This document shows, piece after piece, positions 18,272-25,292 of a stretch of DNA of 64,000 bases (position 1 is the stretch's first letter; each line of letters starts with the position of its first letter). Made by a program: the position numbers and the translations under genes. The stretch is from Rubricoccus sp038746605 (GTDB taxonomy: Bacteria > Bacteroidota > Rhodothermia > Rhodothermales > Rubricoccaceae), in the NCBI GenBank assembly GCA_038746605.1, contig JBCDKM010000022.1:1-64000 (forward strand), read 5' to 3'. Below the pieces are notes generated by a model that was not told where the DNA came from, searched no databases, and saw only the letters and a program-made list of their open reading frames with translations.

Positions 18272-18973
18272 ATGCCCACCGTCGTCGTCACCGGAGCCAG
18301 CCAGGGAATCGGCCGCGCGATTGCGCTCGCCTACGCAGGGCACGAGGGCACCCGGCTCGCGCTCCTGGCGAGAAACGAGGCCACCCTCCGCTCCGTTGCC
18401 GACGAGTGCGCCCGCCTCGGTGCCGAGGCGGAGGCGGTCAGATGCGACGTGACGGACGAGGCGCAGATCGCGCGCGCAGCGGAGCGCGTCCACGGGGCCT
18501 TCGGTCCAGCCGACGTGCTCGTCAACAACGCCGGCGTGTTCACGCCGGGCTCGTTCCTGGAGACCACGCCCGAAGCGTTCCGCCAGCAGGTCGAAGTCAA
18601 CCTGACCAGCGCCTTCCTCGTCACGCGCGCGTTTCTGCCCGCGATGCTGGAGCGCAGGAGTGGGGACATCGTGTTCATGGCGAGCGTGGCGAGCCTGCGC
18701 GGCTACCCCGGCGGCGCGGCCTACGGAGCGGCCAAACACGGTCTCCTCGGGCTTGCGCGGACGCTCCGTGAGGAGACGAAAGAGCAGGGCGTACGCGTGA
18801 TCGCGGTGATGCCCGGCGCCACGCTCACGCCCTCCTGGGAGGGCGTAGATCTCCCACCCGACCGCCTCATGCCGCCCGAGGCCATCGCGCAGACCGTCGT
18901 GGCCGCGACGAGCCTTCCGCGAACGGCCGTCGTGGAAGAGATTCTCATCCGCCCCCAGTTAGGCGACCTCTGA
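18272..18973 (+). CDS. SDR-family oxidoreductase carrying an in-frame palindrome copy
   Basis: 233 residues, ATG 18272. Nucleotide loop TGASQGIGRAI, NNAG at VLVNNAGVFTPG, catalytic FMASVASLRG Ser and YGAAKHG Tyr/Lys. It is a classical SDR; the substrate is unknown. A perfect 20-bp copy of the window's dispersed palindrome (18412-18431) encodes Ala-Arg-Leu-Gly-Ala-Glu-Ala. That segment is also a natural SDR sequence (RLGAEAEAV before the CDVTD strand), so coincidence is possible. Confidence 0.88.
   Translation: MPTVVVTGASQGIGRAIALAYAGHEGTRLALLARNEATLRSVADECARLGAEAEAVRCDVTDEAQIARAAERVHGAFGPADVLVNNAGVFTPGSFLETTPEAFRQQVEVNLTSAFLVTRAFLPAMLERRSGDIVFMASVASLRGYPGGAAYGAAKHGLLGLARTLREETKEQGVRVIAVMPGATLTPSWEGVDLPPDRLMPPEAIAQTVVAATSLPRTAVVEEILIRPQLGDL
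18412..18431. repeat. CCGCCTCGG palindrome inside SDR coding sequence
   Basis: Perfect CCGCCTCGGTGCCGAGGCGG in frame within the SDR gene. No frame of the element contains a stop. Confidence 0.8.
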
Positions 18974-18994
18974 CCTCACGTCCTCCCCCCTCCG

Positions 18995-19279
18995 ATGACC
19001 GTCCGCCACGAGCCTGACCACAACCGCTTCGCCGTCGACACCGATCACGGCCTGGCGCACTTGGATTATATCCTGACCACGGACCTGATTTCGCTCGTGC
19101 ACACCGAGGTGCCAGTGGGCGCGGAGGGCCAGGGCATCGGGAATGCGCTCGCGAAGGCTGGGCTGGACTATGCCCGCGCCGAGGGCCTCAAGGTGCTCCC
19201 GACGTGCCCGTTCGTGCTCGCGTACATCCGCAGGCACCCCGAGGAGCGTGACCTCGTGATGGCGGGCATCCGCGTCTGA
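18995..19279 (+). CDS. YidJ/YjdJ-type GNAT N-acetyltransferase (short)
   Basis: 94 residues, ATG 18995. It matches the short GNAT group (COG2388-like): HTEVPVGAEGQGIGNALA is the acetyl-CoA P-loop, followed by LKVLPTCPFVLAYI and a conserved RHPEERDLV tail. Length fits the family (about 90-100). The acceptor is unknown. It lies 21 bp after the SDR gene on the same strand, so the two may be co-transcribed. Confidence 0.85.
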   Translation: MTVRHEPDHNRFAVDTDHGLAHLDYILTTDLISLVHTEVPVGAEGQGIGNALAKAGLDYARAEGLKVLPTCPFVLAYIRRHPEERDLVMAGIRV

Positions 19280-19293
19280 CCCGCCAGGTCGCC

Positions 19294-19313
19294 CCGCCTC
19301 GGTGCCGAGGCGG
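19294..19313. repeat. CCGCCTCGG palindrome, 2-nt loop
   Basis: Perfect arms in a 45-bp convergent gap between the GNAT gene and the RED-repeat gene. Well placed as a bidirectional terminator. Confidence 0.85.
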
Positions 19314-19324
19314 GACAGGTGAGA

Positions 19325-19687
19325 TCAGGAGCAGGCTCGTGGCCCCCAGCGGCGGTCGCGACGGTCCTCCGCCCGGTCGCGCCGGTCTTCGCGGCGGTCC
19401 CGCACGTCTTCACGCCGGTCCCGGCGGTCTTCGCGGCGATCCCAGACATCCTCCAGCCGGTCGAGCGGGCCGAAGTGGAAGCGCGCGTCGCGGCGATCTT
19501 CTCGGTGGTCCCGCACGTCCTCGCGACGGTCCCGGCGATCTTCGGCGCGGTCGCGGCGATCCTCGCGGACATCGGCGACTTGCTCGCGGCAGTCGAGGAC
19601 GATGGCGCGGGCGAGAGGCGCGCGCTGGGCGCTAGCAGGCATGGCGAGGAGGACGGCCAGCGCGGCGACAGGAAGGAAACGAAGCAT
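19325..19687 (-). CDS. Secreted protein of charged heptad repeats (EDRRDRR)
   Basis: 120 residues, ATG 19687. The signal peptide is MLRFLPVAALAVLLAMPASA, followed by a short LARAIVLDCREQVADV segment. After that the protein is almost only Arg, Glu and Asp: units of seven residues of the type EDRRDRR, EDVRDRR and EDRRDRA, in two blocks separated by ARFHFGPLDRLEDVW. The DNA has matching 21-bp periodicity. The pattern predicts a long, highly charged helix. Similar Arg/Glu/Asp-repeat secreted proteins are often annotated only as hypothetical. Function unknown; perhaps nucleic-acid, polyanion or metal interaction (speculation). Confidence 0.75.
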   Translation of the reverse strand: MLRFLPVAALAVLLAMPASAQRAPLARAIVLDCREQVADVREDRRDRAEDRRDRREDVRDHREDRRDARFHFGPLDRLEDVWDRREDRRDRREDVRDRREDRRDRAEDRRDRRWGPRACS

Positions 19688-19810
19688 GATCCTGGAGGTC
19701 TGGTGAGAGGACTTCAGGATCCGGCGCGAGGCGAGACGAGGTGTCGCGGAACCGTGGCGATCCGGCCGCAGATACCCGGAGAGAGCATCACAACCGGATC
19801 GCCGACGCGA

Positions 19811-22261
19811 TCAGCGCACCACCGAGAGGCGCCGCGTCACGGCAGGCCCGGCGCCCTCCACACGGACGACGTATGTGCCCGTCGAGAGACGAGCGACGGG
19901 CAGTGCGACCCGGTGTACGCCCTCCGCGAGCGGGCCGTCATGGGCACGCGCTACGAGACGGCCGAGCGCATCGTAGATGTGGACACGGACCTCCGAGGGC
20001 GCCGCGAGCGACACGGACAGCGTGGCAGCCTGCGCCGCCGGGTTCGGCCCGATGGTGCCCACTTCGGTCACGACCTCCGTCTTCGGCAAGACTCCCGTCT
20101 GCGCTGAGGCCCCGGGGCCGACGAGGAGCGTGAAGCGCGTCGGGGTGTCCTTCGCGTGCGCCGCGAGGCGGAGCGGCTGGTGACTCGGCGTGCTCGTCGT
20201 GATGGCCTTGGCCGTCTCCATCGGAGCGCCCTGGATCTCTACACCGAGACGGCCCGCCTCGGTGAGATCGCGGACCTCGCCGGACGTGCGGTCTAGGAGC
20301 GAGGCCGTCCAGCCTGCGGGCAGTGTGGAGGCATCCCAGCCGAACGAGACCCCCGCTGCTTCTTCCATGCCGGATCGAAGCGCCGACAGGTGGAGATCCA
20401 CCTCGACAGGAGCCGCGAGGTCGGCGGGGAGGGCAGCCATCGCGAGCAGGTCGTCACTCGTCGGGGTCGTCAGGCCAAGACGGAGGCCGGTCTTGTCGGG
20501 TGCTCCGAGGCGGAGAGGGGCGTCCCAGTCATCGGCGCCGAGAGCGCCGCCTGTCCGAACGGTCACGAGCGCCTCGGTCTGGCGCATCTCGCCATCGATC
20601 CGGGCCGTGAGGCGGAGGCGGAGGTGGCCTTCGCCTTCGCGCTGCGCCTTTGAGGTGGGCGCCGTCGTCGTTGGCTCGGTCAGGCCATAGATGGCGCCCT
20701 GCGAGCCCGTCCTCGCGCTAGCGGGCGCGACGAGTTGCGCCCCCGCCCCCGTCGCAGTCACGATGAAGCCCTGCGCCGTCGGGATGATGCCGTTGGGGAG
20801 CGTTCCGGCCGTTCCGTCCCAGTTGCGAATCTCCCCGCCGTTGGAGTTCGGATCGTAGATCTCCAGGACGTTGGACATGTCGGTCTTCGTCCACCCCGGC
20901 GCGTCCCAGTTGAGGTCCTGATCGTACGGGTTGCCGAGGAGGTTGCCTCCGGGCGTCGCGCTCGCGGGAGTGAACGTGACGGGGAAGGTGAAGTCCGTCG
21001 TCACGGCCGTGCACGGGACCTGTGGGCACCCGACCGCCGGAAGTGTCTTCGGGAAGGTCCCGGGGACGCCATCGTTGTCTTCGAAGATGAAGACGTAGAG
21101 GCCGCGACCGTGCTCGTACTGGGCATTGACGGCTGGAGCATCGAGAACCCGAATGGGGTTGTCCTTTTCCACGCGAACGTGGGTTCCCCTCGGCTCGTCG
21201 TAGACGAACACATTGGCGAGATTGCGGTTGTTGCGCTGGTCTCGCGCCGCCCCGACGTAGCCCGCCGTGTAGATCGTCGCGAGGAAGCCCGGCTTGCGGC
21301 CTCCGAGTGGGAGATCCGTGTACGGAAGCGAGAGGGCTCGGTAGCCCTCCACGCCCCCTGCGCCGACAAACATGGACGCGATCCCCAGCACCTCGTCGTA
21401 GCTGTAGTCCCCGAGGGACCGTCCTGTCAGCGCGTCCAACAGGCCGTCCTGACCGAGGTCGGCGATGGCAGGCATGGCCGAGAAGCCGACATCGGCGGAG
21501 AGAAGCGGCGTGGCGAAGACCGGCGGGTTGCTCACGCCAGCCGTGTTTTCCAGGTACGCGATCTCGCCGAGCACATCACCCGCCGCCAGGTCCGTGTCGC
21601 CGTCGTCGTCCAAGTCCGCAGCGGCGGCAGAGGACGAGAACCCGAGGTCCACACCATCGAGCGGATTGGACACCCCCATCAACTGAGAGTAGGCCGGTGG
21701 GTTGCCCACTCCAGCCGTGTTCTCGAAGTACGCGAATGTGCCGAGCATGCGGCCGGAGACGACATCTAGGTCGAGGTCGCCGTCGAAATCACCGAAGACC
21801 GGTGTGCTGTTGAAGCCGACATCCACGAGCCCGGTGGGTACCGTGGCAGGCGCGAAGACGCCGCCGGAGCGGTCGAAGAAGGCGAAGGTGCCATCGCCCT
21901 GGCCGACGAGGACCTCCGCCTCGGGGTCGCCGTCGAGGTTGGCGGCGGTGGGCGCGGCGGCGTACCCGACGGTGAGGCCGTCGAATGGGCTCGCGGCGCC
22001 TGCGAGGAGCACGAAGACGGGCGGGTCGGTGGGCGCAGTGGCCTGGTTCTCGAAGTAGACGAGCGTCCCGGCAGAGGTGCCGACGACTGCGTCGAGGTCG
22101 CCGTCCCCGTCGAGGTCGGCGATGGCGGGCGCGCTCATGAAGCCCACGTCGGTGAGAGTGGAGGGAACGGCCTCGGGCGCGAAGGCGATGCCGACCTGGG
22201 CCTGCGCCGGGGCGCTCGCGAGGAACGCCAGCACGGCGAGGCCGGAGAGAATGCGAGTCAT
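19811..22261 (-). CDS. FG-GAP/VCBS-repeat protein with T9SS sorting domain
   Basis: 816 residues, ATG 22261. Signal peptide MTRILSGLAVLAFLASAPAQ. Residues ~25-320 hold five FG-GAP-like repeats with Ca-binding loops (DLDGDGDLDAVVG, NLDGDPEAEVLVG, DFDGDLDLDVVSG, DLDDDGDTDLAAG, DLGQDGLLDALTG), predicting an integrin-like propeller. A ~400-residue middle region is unassigned. The C-terminal ~80 residues are a T9SS sorting domain: IGPNPAAQAATLSV, HIYDALGRLVARAH, STGTYVVRVEG, RRLSVVR. Expected to be secreted to the cell surface; likely adhesion or scaffolding. Confidence 0.88.
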   Translation of the reverse strand: MTRILSGLAVLAFLASAPAQAQVGIAFAPEAVPSTLTDVGFMSAPAIADLDGDGDLDAVVGTSAGTLVYFENQATAPTDPPVFVLLAGAASPFDGLTVGYAAAPTAANLDGDPEAEVLVGQGDGTFAFFDRSGGVFAPATVPTGLVDVGFNSTPVFGDFDGDLDLDVVSGRMLGTFAYFENTAGVGNPPAYSQLMGVSNPLDGVDLGFSSSAAAADLDDDGDTDLAAGDVLGEIAYLENTAGVSNPPVFATPLLSADVGFSAMPAIADLGQDGLLDALTGRSLGDYSYDEVLGIASMFVGAGGVEGYRALSLPYTDLPLGGRKPGFLATIYTAGYVGAARDQRNNRNLANVFVYDEPRGTHVRVEKDNPIRVLDAPAVNAQYEHGRGLYVFIFEDNDGVPGTFPKTLPAVGCPQVPCTAVTTDFTFPVTFTPASATPGGNLLGNPYDQDLNWDAPGWTKTDMSNVLEIYDPNSNGGEIRNWDGTAGTLPNGIIPTAQGFIVTATGAGAQLVAPASARTGSQGAIYGLTEPTTTAPTSKAQREGEGHLRLRLTARIDGEMRQTEALVTVRTGGALGADDWDAPLRLGAPDKTGLRLGLTTPTSDDLLAMAALPADLAAPVEVDLHLSALRSGMEEAAGVSFGWDASTLPAGWTASLLDRTSGEVRDLTEAGRLGVEIQGAPMETAKAITTSTPSHQPLRLAAHAKDTPTRFTLLVGPGASAQTGVLPKTEVVTEVGTIGPNPAAQAATLSVSLAAPSEVRVHIYDALGRLVARAHDGPLAEGVHRVALPVARLSTGTYVVRVEGAGPAVTRRLSVVR

Positions 22262-22304
22262 GGCAGGAGGGGTCTGGAGACGGAGGACGCGAGGTCCGTC
22301 CTGC

Positions 22305-23078
22305 CTAGGAGCGCGAGGGGAAGAGGCCCTGGAGCGCGATCTGGAAGTTGAGCGCGAGGAACGGGGACATGTTGTTGTGCGCCTGGCTCCCTCCGTTGTT
22401 GGCGATGGTGACGGCATTGGCCGCCATTGCAGCTGGGCTGGCTGTGCCGTACTGCGGGATGCTAGAGGCTGGGACCGCCGGGAGCGCCCCCGTCGGATTC
22501 TCTGTCGTACCAGGTGCCATGGAACCCCGCAGGGTTCCCGTATGGCTGTGGCTCGGAATCTGACTGATGGTCAGCACCTCGCGCTCCGTGCCTCCCCTTT
22601 GGCCCAAAACACTTCTCGAGAGCCCTGCTCCCTGCCCGTAATGTAGGGGGAAACGGCTCCGAAGATCTGGGAGGGCGAAGGTGGTCCGGCCGTCTCCGCC
22701 GTAGGTCGTGCCGAGGATGGAGAACAGCGCTGAGTTCGAACTGATCGGGAGGAGTTGACCGTCGCATTGTGCCCATGAACGCACTGCAAAATTTCCCCCA
22801 AAGATCATGAGTTGACCGAGGTAGGGCTGGGATGAGCCCGGAGCGGCCTGCATCGGGCGCCCCTGGGCGTCCACGAGCGTTCCGGGCGTGATGCCGAAGC
22901 GAGCGGCCCGCTCCTCCACGCCTGCCCAGGCGACCTCGTCAGGAATCAGCGCGTTCAGGCCGATGGCTGCAGCGCCGAGCCCGGCGGACTGGCGGAAGAA
23001 GTCGCGACGGGAGCCGGGGGCTTCATCTGGAGAGATGCGGTTCGCGAGGCTGCGGCGGAGGCGGTCGAAAAGTGGCAT
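22305..23078 (-). CDS. Phage tail-collar domain protein with Tat-like signal (paralogue A)
   Basis: 257 residues, ATG 23078. The N-terminus has SRRDFF then a hydrophobic stretch (SAGLGAAAIGLNALI), a Tat-type signal. A tail-collar domain follows: GQLMIFGGNFAVRSWAQCDG, LLPISSNSALFSILGTTYGG, FALPDLRSRFPLHYG, then SHSHTG and a C-terminal LALNFQIALQG. Proteins of this type (MdpB-like/phage tail fibre assembly) are common in Bacteroidota outside prophages; their role is unclear. It is closely related to the next gene upstream (23422-24177), with a 70-bp identical DNA block. Compared with that copy, the middle is diverged and longer. Confidence 0.85.
   Translation of the reverse strand: MPLFDRLRRSLANRISPDEAPGSRRDFFRQSAGLGAAAIGLNALIPDEVAWAGVEERAARFGITPGTLVDAQGRPMQAAPGSSQPYLGQLMIFGGNFAVRSWAQCDGQLLPISSNSALFSILGTTYGGDGRTTFALPDLRSRFPLHYGQGAGLSRSVLGQRGGTEREVLTISQIPSHSHTGTLRGSMAPGTTENPTGALPAVPASSIPQYGTASPAAMAANAVTIANNGGSQAHNNMSPFLALNFQIALQGLFPSRS
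22693..22762 (-). repeat. 70-bp block identical to 23792-23861
   Basis: It encodes the PISSNSALFSILGTTYGGDG region of tail-collar paralogue A. Identity stops abruptly on one side at the codon after the block. Confidence 0.8.
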
Positions 23079-23421
23079 GGGGGTGGGGAAAGGACGGAAA
23101 GAATCTATCCAACAGAACGAGAACCAACGGCTTGGACTGCCACATCCCAGGCAACCCGCTTCCTATCGGTCTGCAGGCGCCGTGTGAGTCGCTGAGCTAA
23201 CGCTACAAAGTAAGCTAACAACGAGTCTCGCTGCTGTTCTTCCTTCTATCGCGTCGCGAGTACCGTAGCAGAGCTGTGAACGCGAAGGACGGCCTCGCGG
23301 AAGTCCCTCCCTGGCCTCGCGTCAGCCCCGTCCCGGGGGCGTCTCGCTGCGATACAGGTCGGCCCGCCTCGGTCTGCCCATGGAGACACCGAGGCGGGCC
23401 GGATCACCTGAGCTTGGCGCT
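23079..23421. other. Upstream region of tail-collar paralogue A
   Basis: 343 bases, A/T-richer than its surroundings around 23190-23225, with GCTAAC occurring twice (near 23197 and 23213); probably the promoter region of the downstream minus-strand gene. A long-loop palindrome lies at 23361-23400 after the stop of paralogue B. No gene seen. Confidence 0.5.
23361..23400. repeat. CCGCCTCGG palindrome, long-loop class, most complete copy
   Basis: 40 nt. 13-bp outer stem (GGCCCGCCTCGGT with ACCGAGGCGGGCC) and an inner palindromic centre CCCATGGAG. It follows the stop at 23422. Confidence 0.85.
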
Positions 23422-24177
23422 CTAGCTCCGCGACGGGTACGTGCCCTGCGTCGCGATGATAAAGTTGAGCGCGAGGTACGGCTGCCGGTTCTCGTGCGCC
23501 TGCCCGCCGCCTGCGCTCGTCGTGCTCTCCGTAAACGCAGCGTCGCCCGATGTGTGCGAGGCCACGATGTACGTCGGCCCGCTGTTACCGACCGTCGCGA
23601 AGCCCGCGCGCGGCACGAGGTCCGCTTCGTTCGAGAGGTTGTGGGTGTGGGCGGGAATCTGCGCCTGGTTCAGCGTGACGGTTTCCTGACCGCCCTTCGC
23701 GCCCAGGCTGTAGTTCGCGAGGCCCGGACCGCTCCCTTGCTGGATCGGCACACGGCCGCGAAGGTCTGGGAGGGCGAAGGTGCTCCGGCCATCTCCGCCG
23801 TAGGTCGTGCCGAGGATGGAGAACAGCGCTGAGTTCGAACTGATCGGGAGGAGTTGACCGTGACAGAAGGCCCAACCGCGCGGCGCGAAGTTGCCCGCGA
23901 ACATCCCGACGGACCCGATGAAGGCCATATCGAACGGACGGGCGTCTTTCATTGGGCGCCCTTGGGCGTCCACGACGGTGCCGGGGGTAATGCCGAAGCG
24001 GGCCGCGCGCTCTTCCACACCCGCCCACGCGTCATCGGGGAGCAGGAGGCCTGCGCCCACCACGGCGGCACCGGCGCCTGCAGCGTGGCGGAAGAAATCA
24101 CGGCGGGAGCCGTTGTCCTCAGATGGAGGCGCGATGCGGTCGGCGAGGCGGCGGCGGAAGCGGTCGAAGAGAGCCAT
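23422..24177 (-). CDS. Phage tail-collar domain protein with Tat-like signal (paralogue B)
   Basis: 251 residues, ATG 24177. N-terminal GSRRDFFRHAAGAGAAVVGA is a Tat-type signal with twin Arg. The tail-collar domain then shows IGSVGMFAGNFAPRGWAFCH, GTTYGGDGRSTFALPDLRG, VPIQQGSGPGL, SLGAKGGQETVTLNQAQIP, AHTHN, and the family-typical ending PYLALNFIIATQGTYPSRS. This is closer to the family consensus than paralogue A, which may be the derived copy. The divergent neighbour is a Crp/Fnr regulator 96 bp away. Confidence 0.88.
   Translation of the reverse strand: MALFDRFRRRLADRIAPPSEDNGSRRDFFRHAAGAGAAVVGAGLLLPDDAWAGVEERAARFGITPGTVVDAQGRPMKDARPFDMAFIGSVGMFAGNFAPRGWAFCHGQLLPISSNSALFSILGTTYGGDGRSTFALPDLRGRVPIQQGSGPGLANYSLGAKGGQETVTLNQAQIPAHTHNLSNEADLVPRAGFATVGNSGPTYIVASHTSGDAAFTESTTSAGGGQAHENRQPYLALNFIIATQGTYPSRS
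23792..23861 (-). repeat. 70-bp block identical to 22693-22762
   Basis: Second copy of the identical block, in tail-collar paralogue B. Confidence 0.8.
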
Positions 24178-24273
24178 AACGGGTCGGTAGGAGGTGGGGG
24201 GAACAGGGGAGTCTACCCTCCCCATCGAAGAAATCAAGAACGGGCTGCCACGCGCGCCGGGTAGCTTCGCGCC

Positions 24274-24900
24274 ATGCCCTCCTCTCTCCCCCCGCTCGAT
24301 GCGCTTCCAGACGAGGCTCGTCAGTCCGTCCGCACGGTCTCTCTAGATCCTGGTGCCCTGATCTGCCTGGAAGGCGACCGGTGCGTGAGCCTCCCGTTCG
24401 TGCTCTCCGGGGAGGCTCGTGTCTACCGTACCAGCGCCTCCGGCCGGGGTCTCACGCTCTATCGCATCGCGCCCGGCGAGAGCTGCATTCTGACCGCCTC
24501 GTGCCTGCTCAGCGGACATCCCTTCCCCGCCTTCGCCGAGGCGGCCACTCCCGTGGAAGCTGCCCTTCTTCCCGCCGATGTCTTCGTTCGCACCTTCGCG
24601 GAGGTCCCCGCGCTTCGCGAGCACGTCTTTGGCCTTCTCGCCCGCCGCCTCGGGGCAGTGATCGAGTTGGTGGATGCCGTCGCGTTTCTGCGGGTGGACG
24701 AGCGGCTCGCCCGCTACCTCGCAGAGAACGCCGACACAAACGGGCATCTCGCGCGCACCCACGAGGCGCTGGCGGAGGCACTCGGCACCTCGCGCGAGGT
24801 CGTCAGCCGAACGCTGAAGGAGTTCGAGCGTCGCGGCTGGGTCGCACTCGCGAGAGGGTCCGTCACGATCCAGGACGCGAGCGGTCTGCGCAACTACTGA
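24274..24900 (+). CDS. Crp/Fnr family transcriptional regulator
   Basis: 208 residues, ATG 24274. N-terminal cyclic-nucleotide-binding-like beta barrel (VSLDPGALICLEGDRCVSLP, YRIAPGESCILTASCLLSG), long dimer helix, and C-terminal winged HTH with ALGTSREVVSRTLKEFERRG. There is no Cys cluster of an Fe-S Fnr. Cys residues at 26-32 and CILTASC resemble the Bacteroidota group that regulates a neighbouring DUF2892 gene, as found here 130 bp downstream. An exact TGTGAC/GTCACA operator lies between the two genes. Effector unknown (redox, NO or sulfide are possibilities). Confidence 0.92.
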   Translation: MPSSLPPLDALPDEARQSVRTVSLDPGALICLEGDRCVSLPFVLSGEARVYRTSASGRGLTLYRIAPGESCILTASCLLSGHPFPAFAEAATPVEAALLPADVFVRTFAEVPALREHVFGLLARRLGAVIELVDAVAFLRVDERLARYLAENADTNGHLARTHEALAEALGTSREVVSRTLKEFERRGWVALARGSVTIQDASGLRNY

Positions 24901-24926
24901 CGCTGCGAGGACCCACGCGACTCCCT

Positions 24927-24946
24927 CCGCCTCGGCACCGAGGCGG
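24927..24946. repeat. CCGCCTCGG palindrome, 2-nt loop
   Basis: Perfect arms around CA; 26 nt after the Crp/Fnr stop and 15 nt before the operator. Confidence 0.85.
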
Positions 24947-24960
24947 GCAACGTGGGAGAC

Positions 24961-24980
24961 TCTGTGACGGAGGTCACAGA
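24961..24980 (+). promoter_or_regulatory. Crp/Fnr-type operator
   Basis: TCTGTGACGGAGGTCACAGA is a perfect palindrome with 8-bp arms and a 4-bp centre, matching the TGTGA-N6-TCACA form of CRP-type sites. It is 50 bp before the DUF2892 start codon and 60 bp after the gene for a Crp/Fnr protein, its probable ligand. Confidence 0.75.
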
Positions 24981-25030
24981 CAGGAGCCGCCTAGCCGCCG
25001 GATCCTCCCGGCACACTCTCCTCTCCCATC

Positions 25031-25234
25031 ATGATCAAGAACATGGGTCAGGCCGACCGAGTCCTCCGTGCGTCGCTCGCTGTCCTCGTAGCCGTCCTCT
25101 ACTTCACGGGCGTCCTCAACGGCCTCACCGCTGTCCTTCTCGGCGTCCTCGCGCTTGTCTTCCTCGCGACGAGCTTCGTCGGCACCTGCCCGCTGTATCT
25201 CCCATTCGGGCTGTCCACACGGCGCAGCGAGTGA
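25031..25234 (+). CDS. DUF2892 inner-membrane protein (YgaP-like)
   Basis: 67 residues, ATG 25031. MIKNMGQADRVLRASLAVLV is the DUF2892 start, followed by two hydrophobic helices (AVLYFTGVLNGLTAVLLGVL and ALVFLATSFVGTC) and CPLYLPFGLSTRR. The family forms the membrane part of the rhodanese YgaP and often occurs alone. The operator just upstream and the adjoining Crp/Fnr gene suggest redox- or sulfur-responsive expression (inference). Confidence 0.9.
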   Translation: MIKNMGQADRVLRASLAVLVAVLYFTGVLNGLTAVLLGVLALVFLATSFVGTCPLYLPFGLSTRRSE

Positions 25235-25292
25235 GTCAGAGCCGAGGCATCGCGAGGGTGTACGTTGAGGCCCTCTCGTGCACCGGCTCCAC

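Noticed and set aside
19330..19640. Possible CRISPR-like repeats in the RED region
   Set aside because: The 21-bp period is continuous without spacers and follows the coding heptads; it is a coding tandem repeat.
20263..20271. CCGCCTCGG arm inside the FG-GAP gene
   Set aside because: No matching right arm; the 9-mer is expected from codon use (Thr-Glu-Ala, Arg-Leu-Gly).
22305..24177. Prophage remnant
   Set aside because: Tail-collar proteins occur alone; no other phage genes, integrase or att-like sites flank them.
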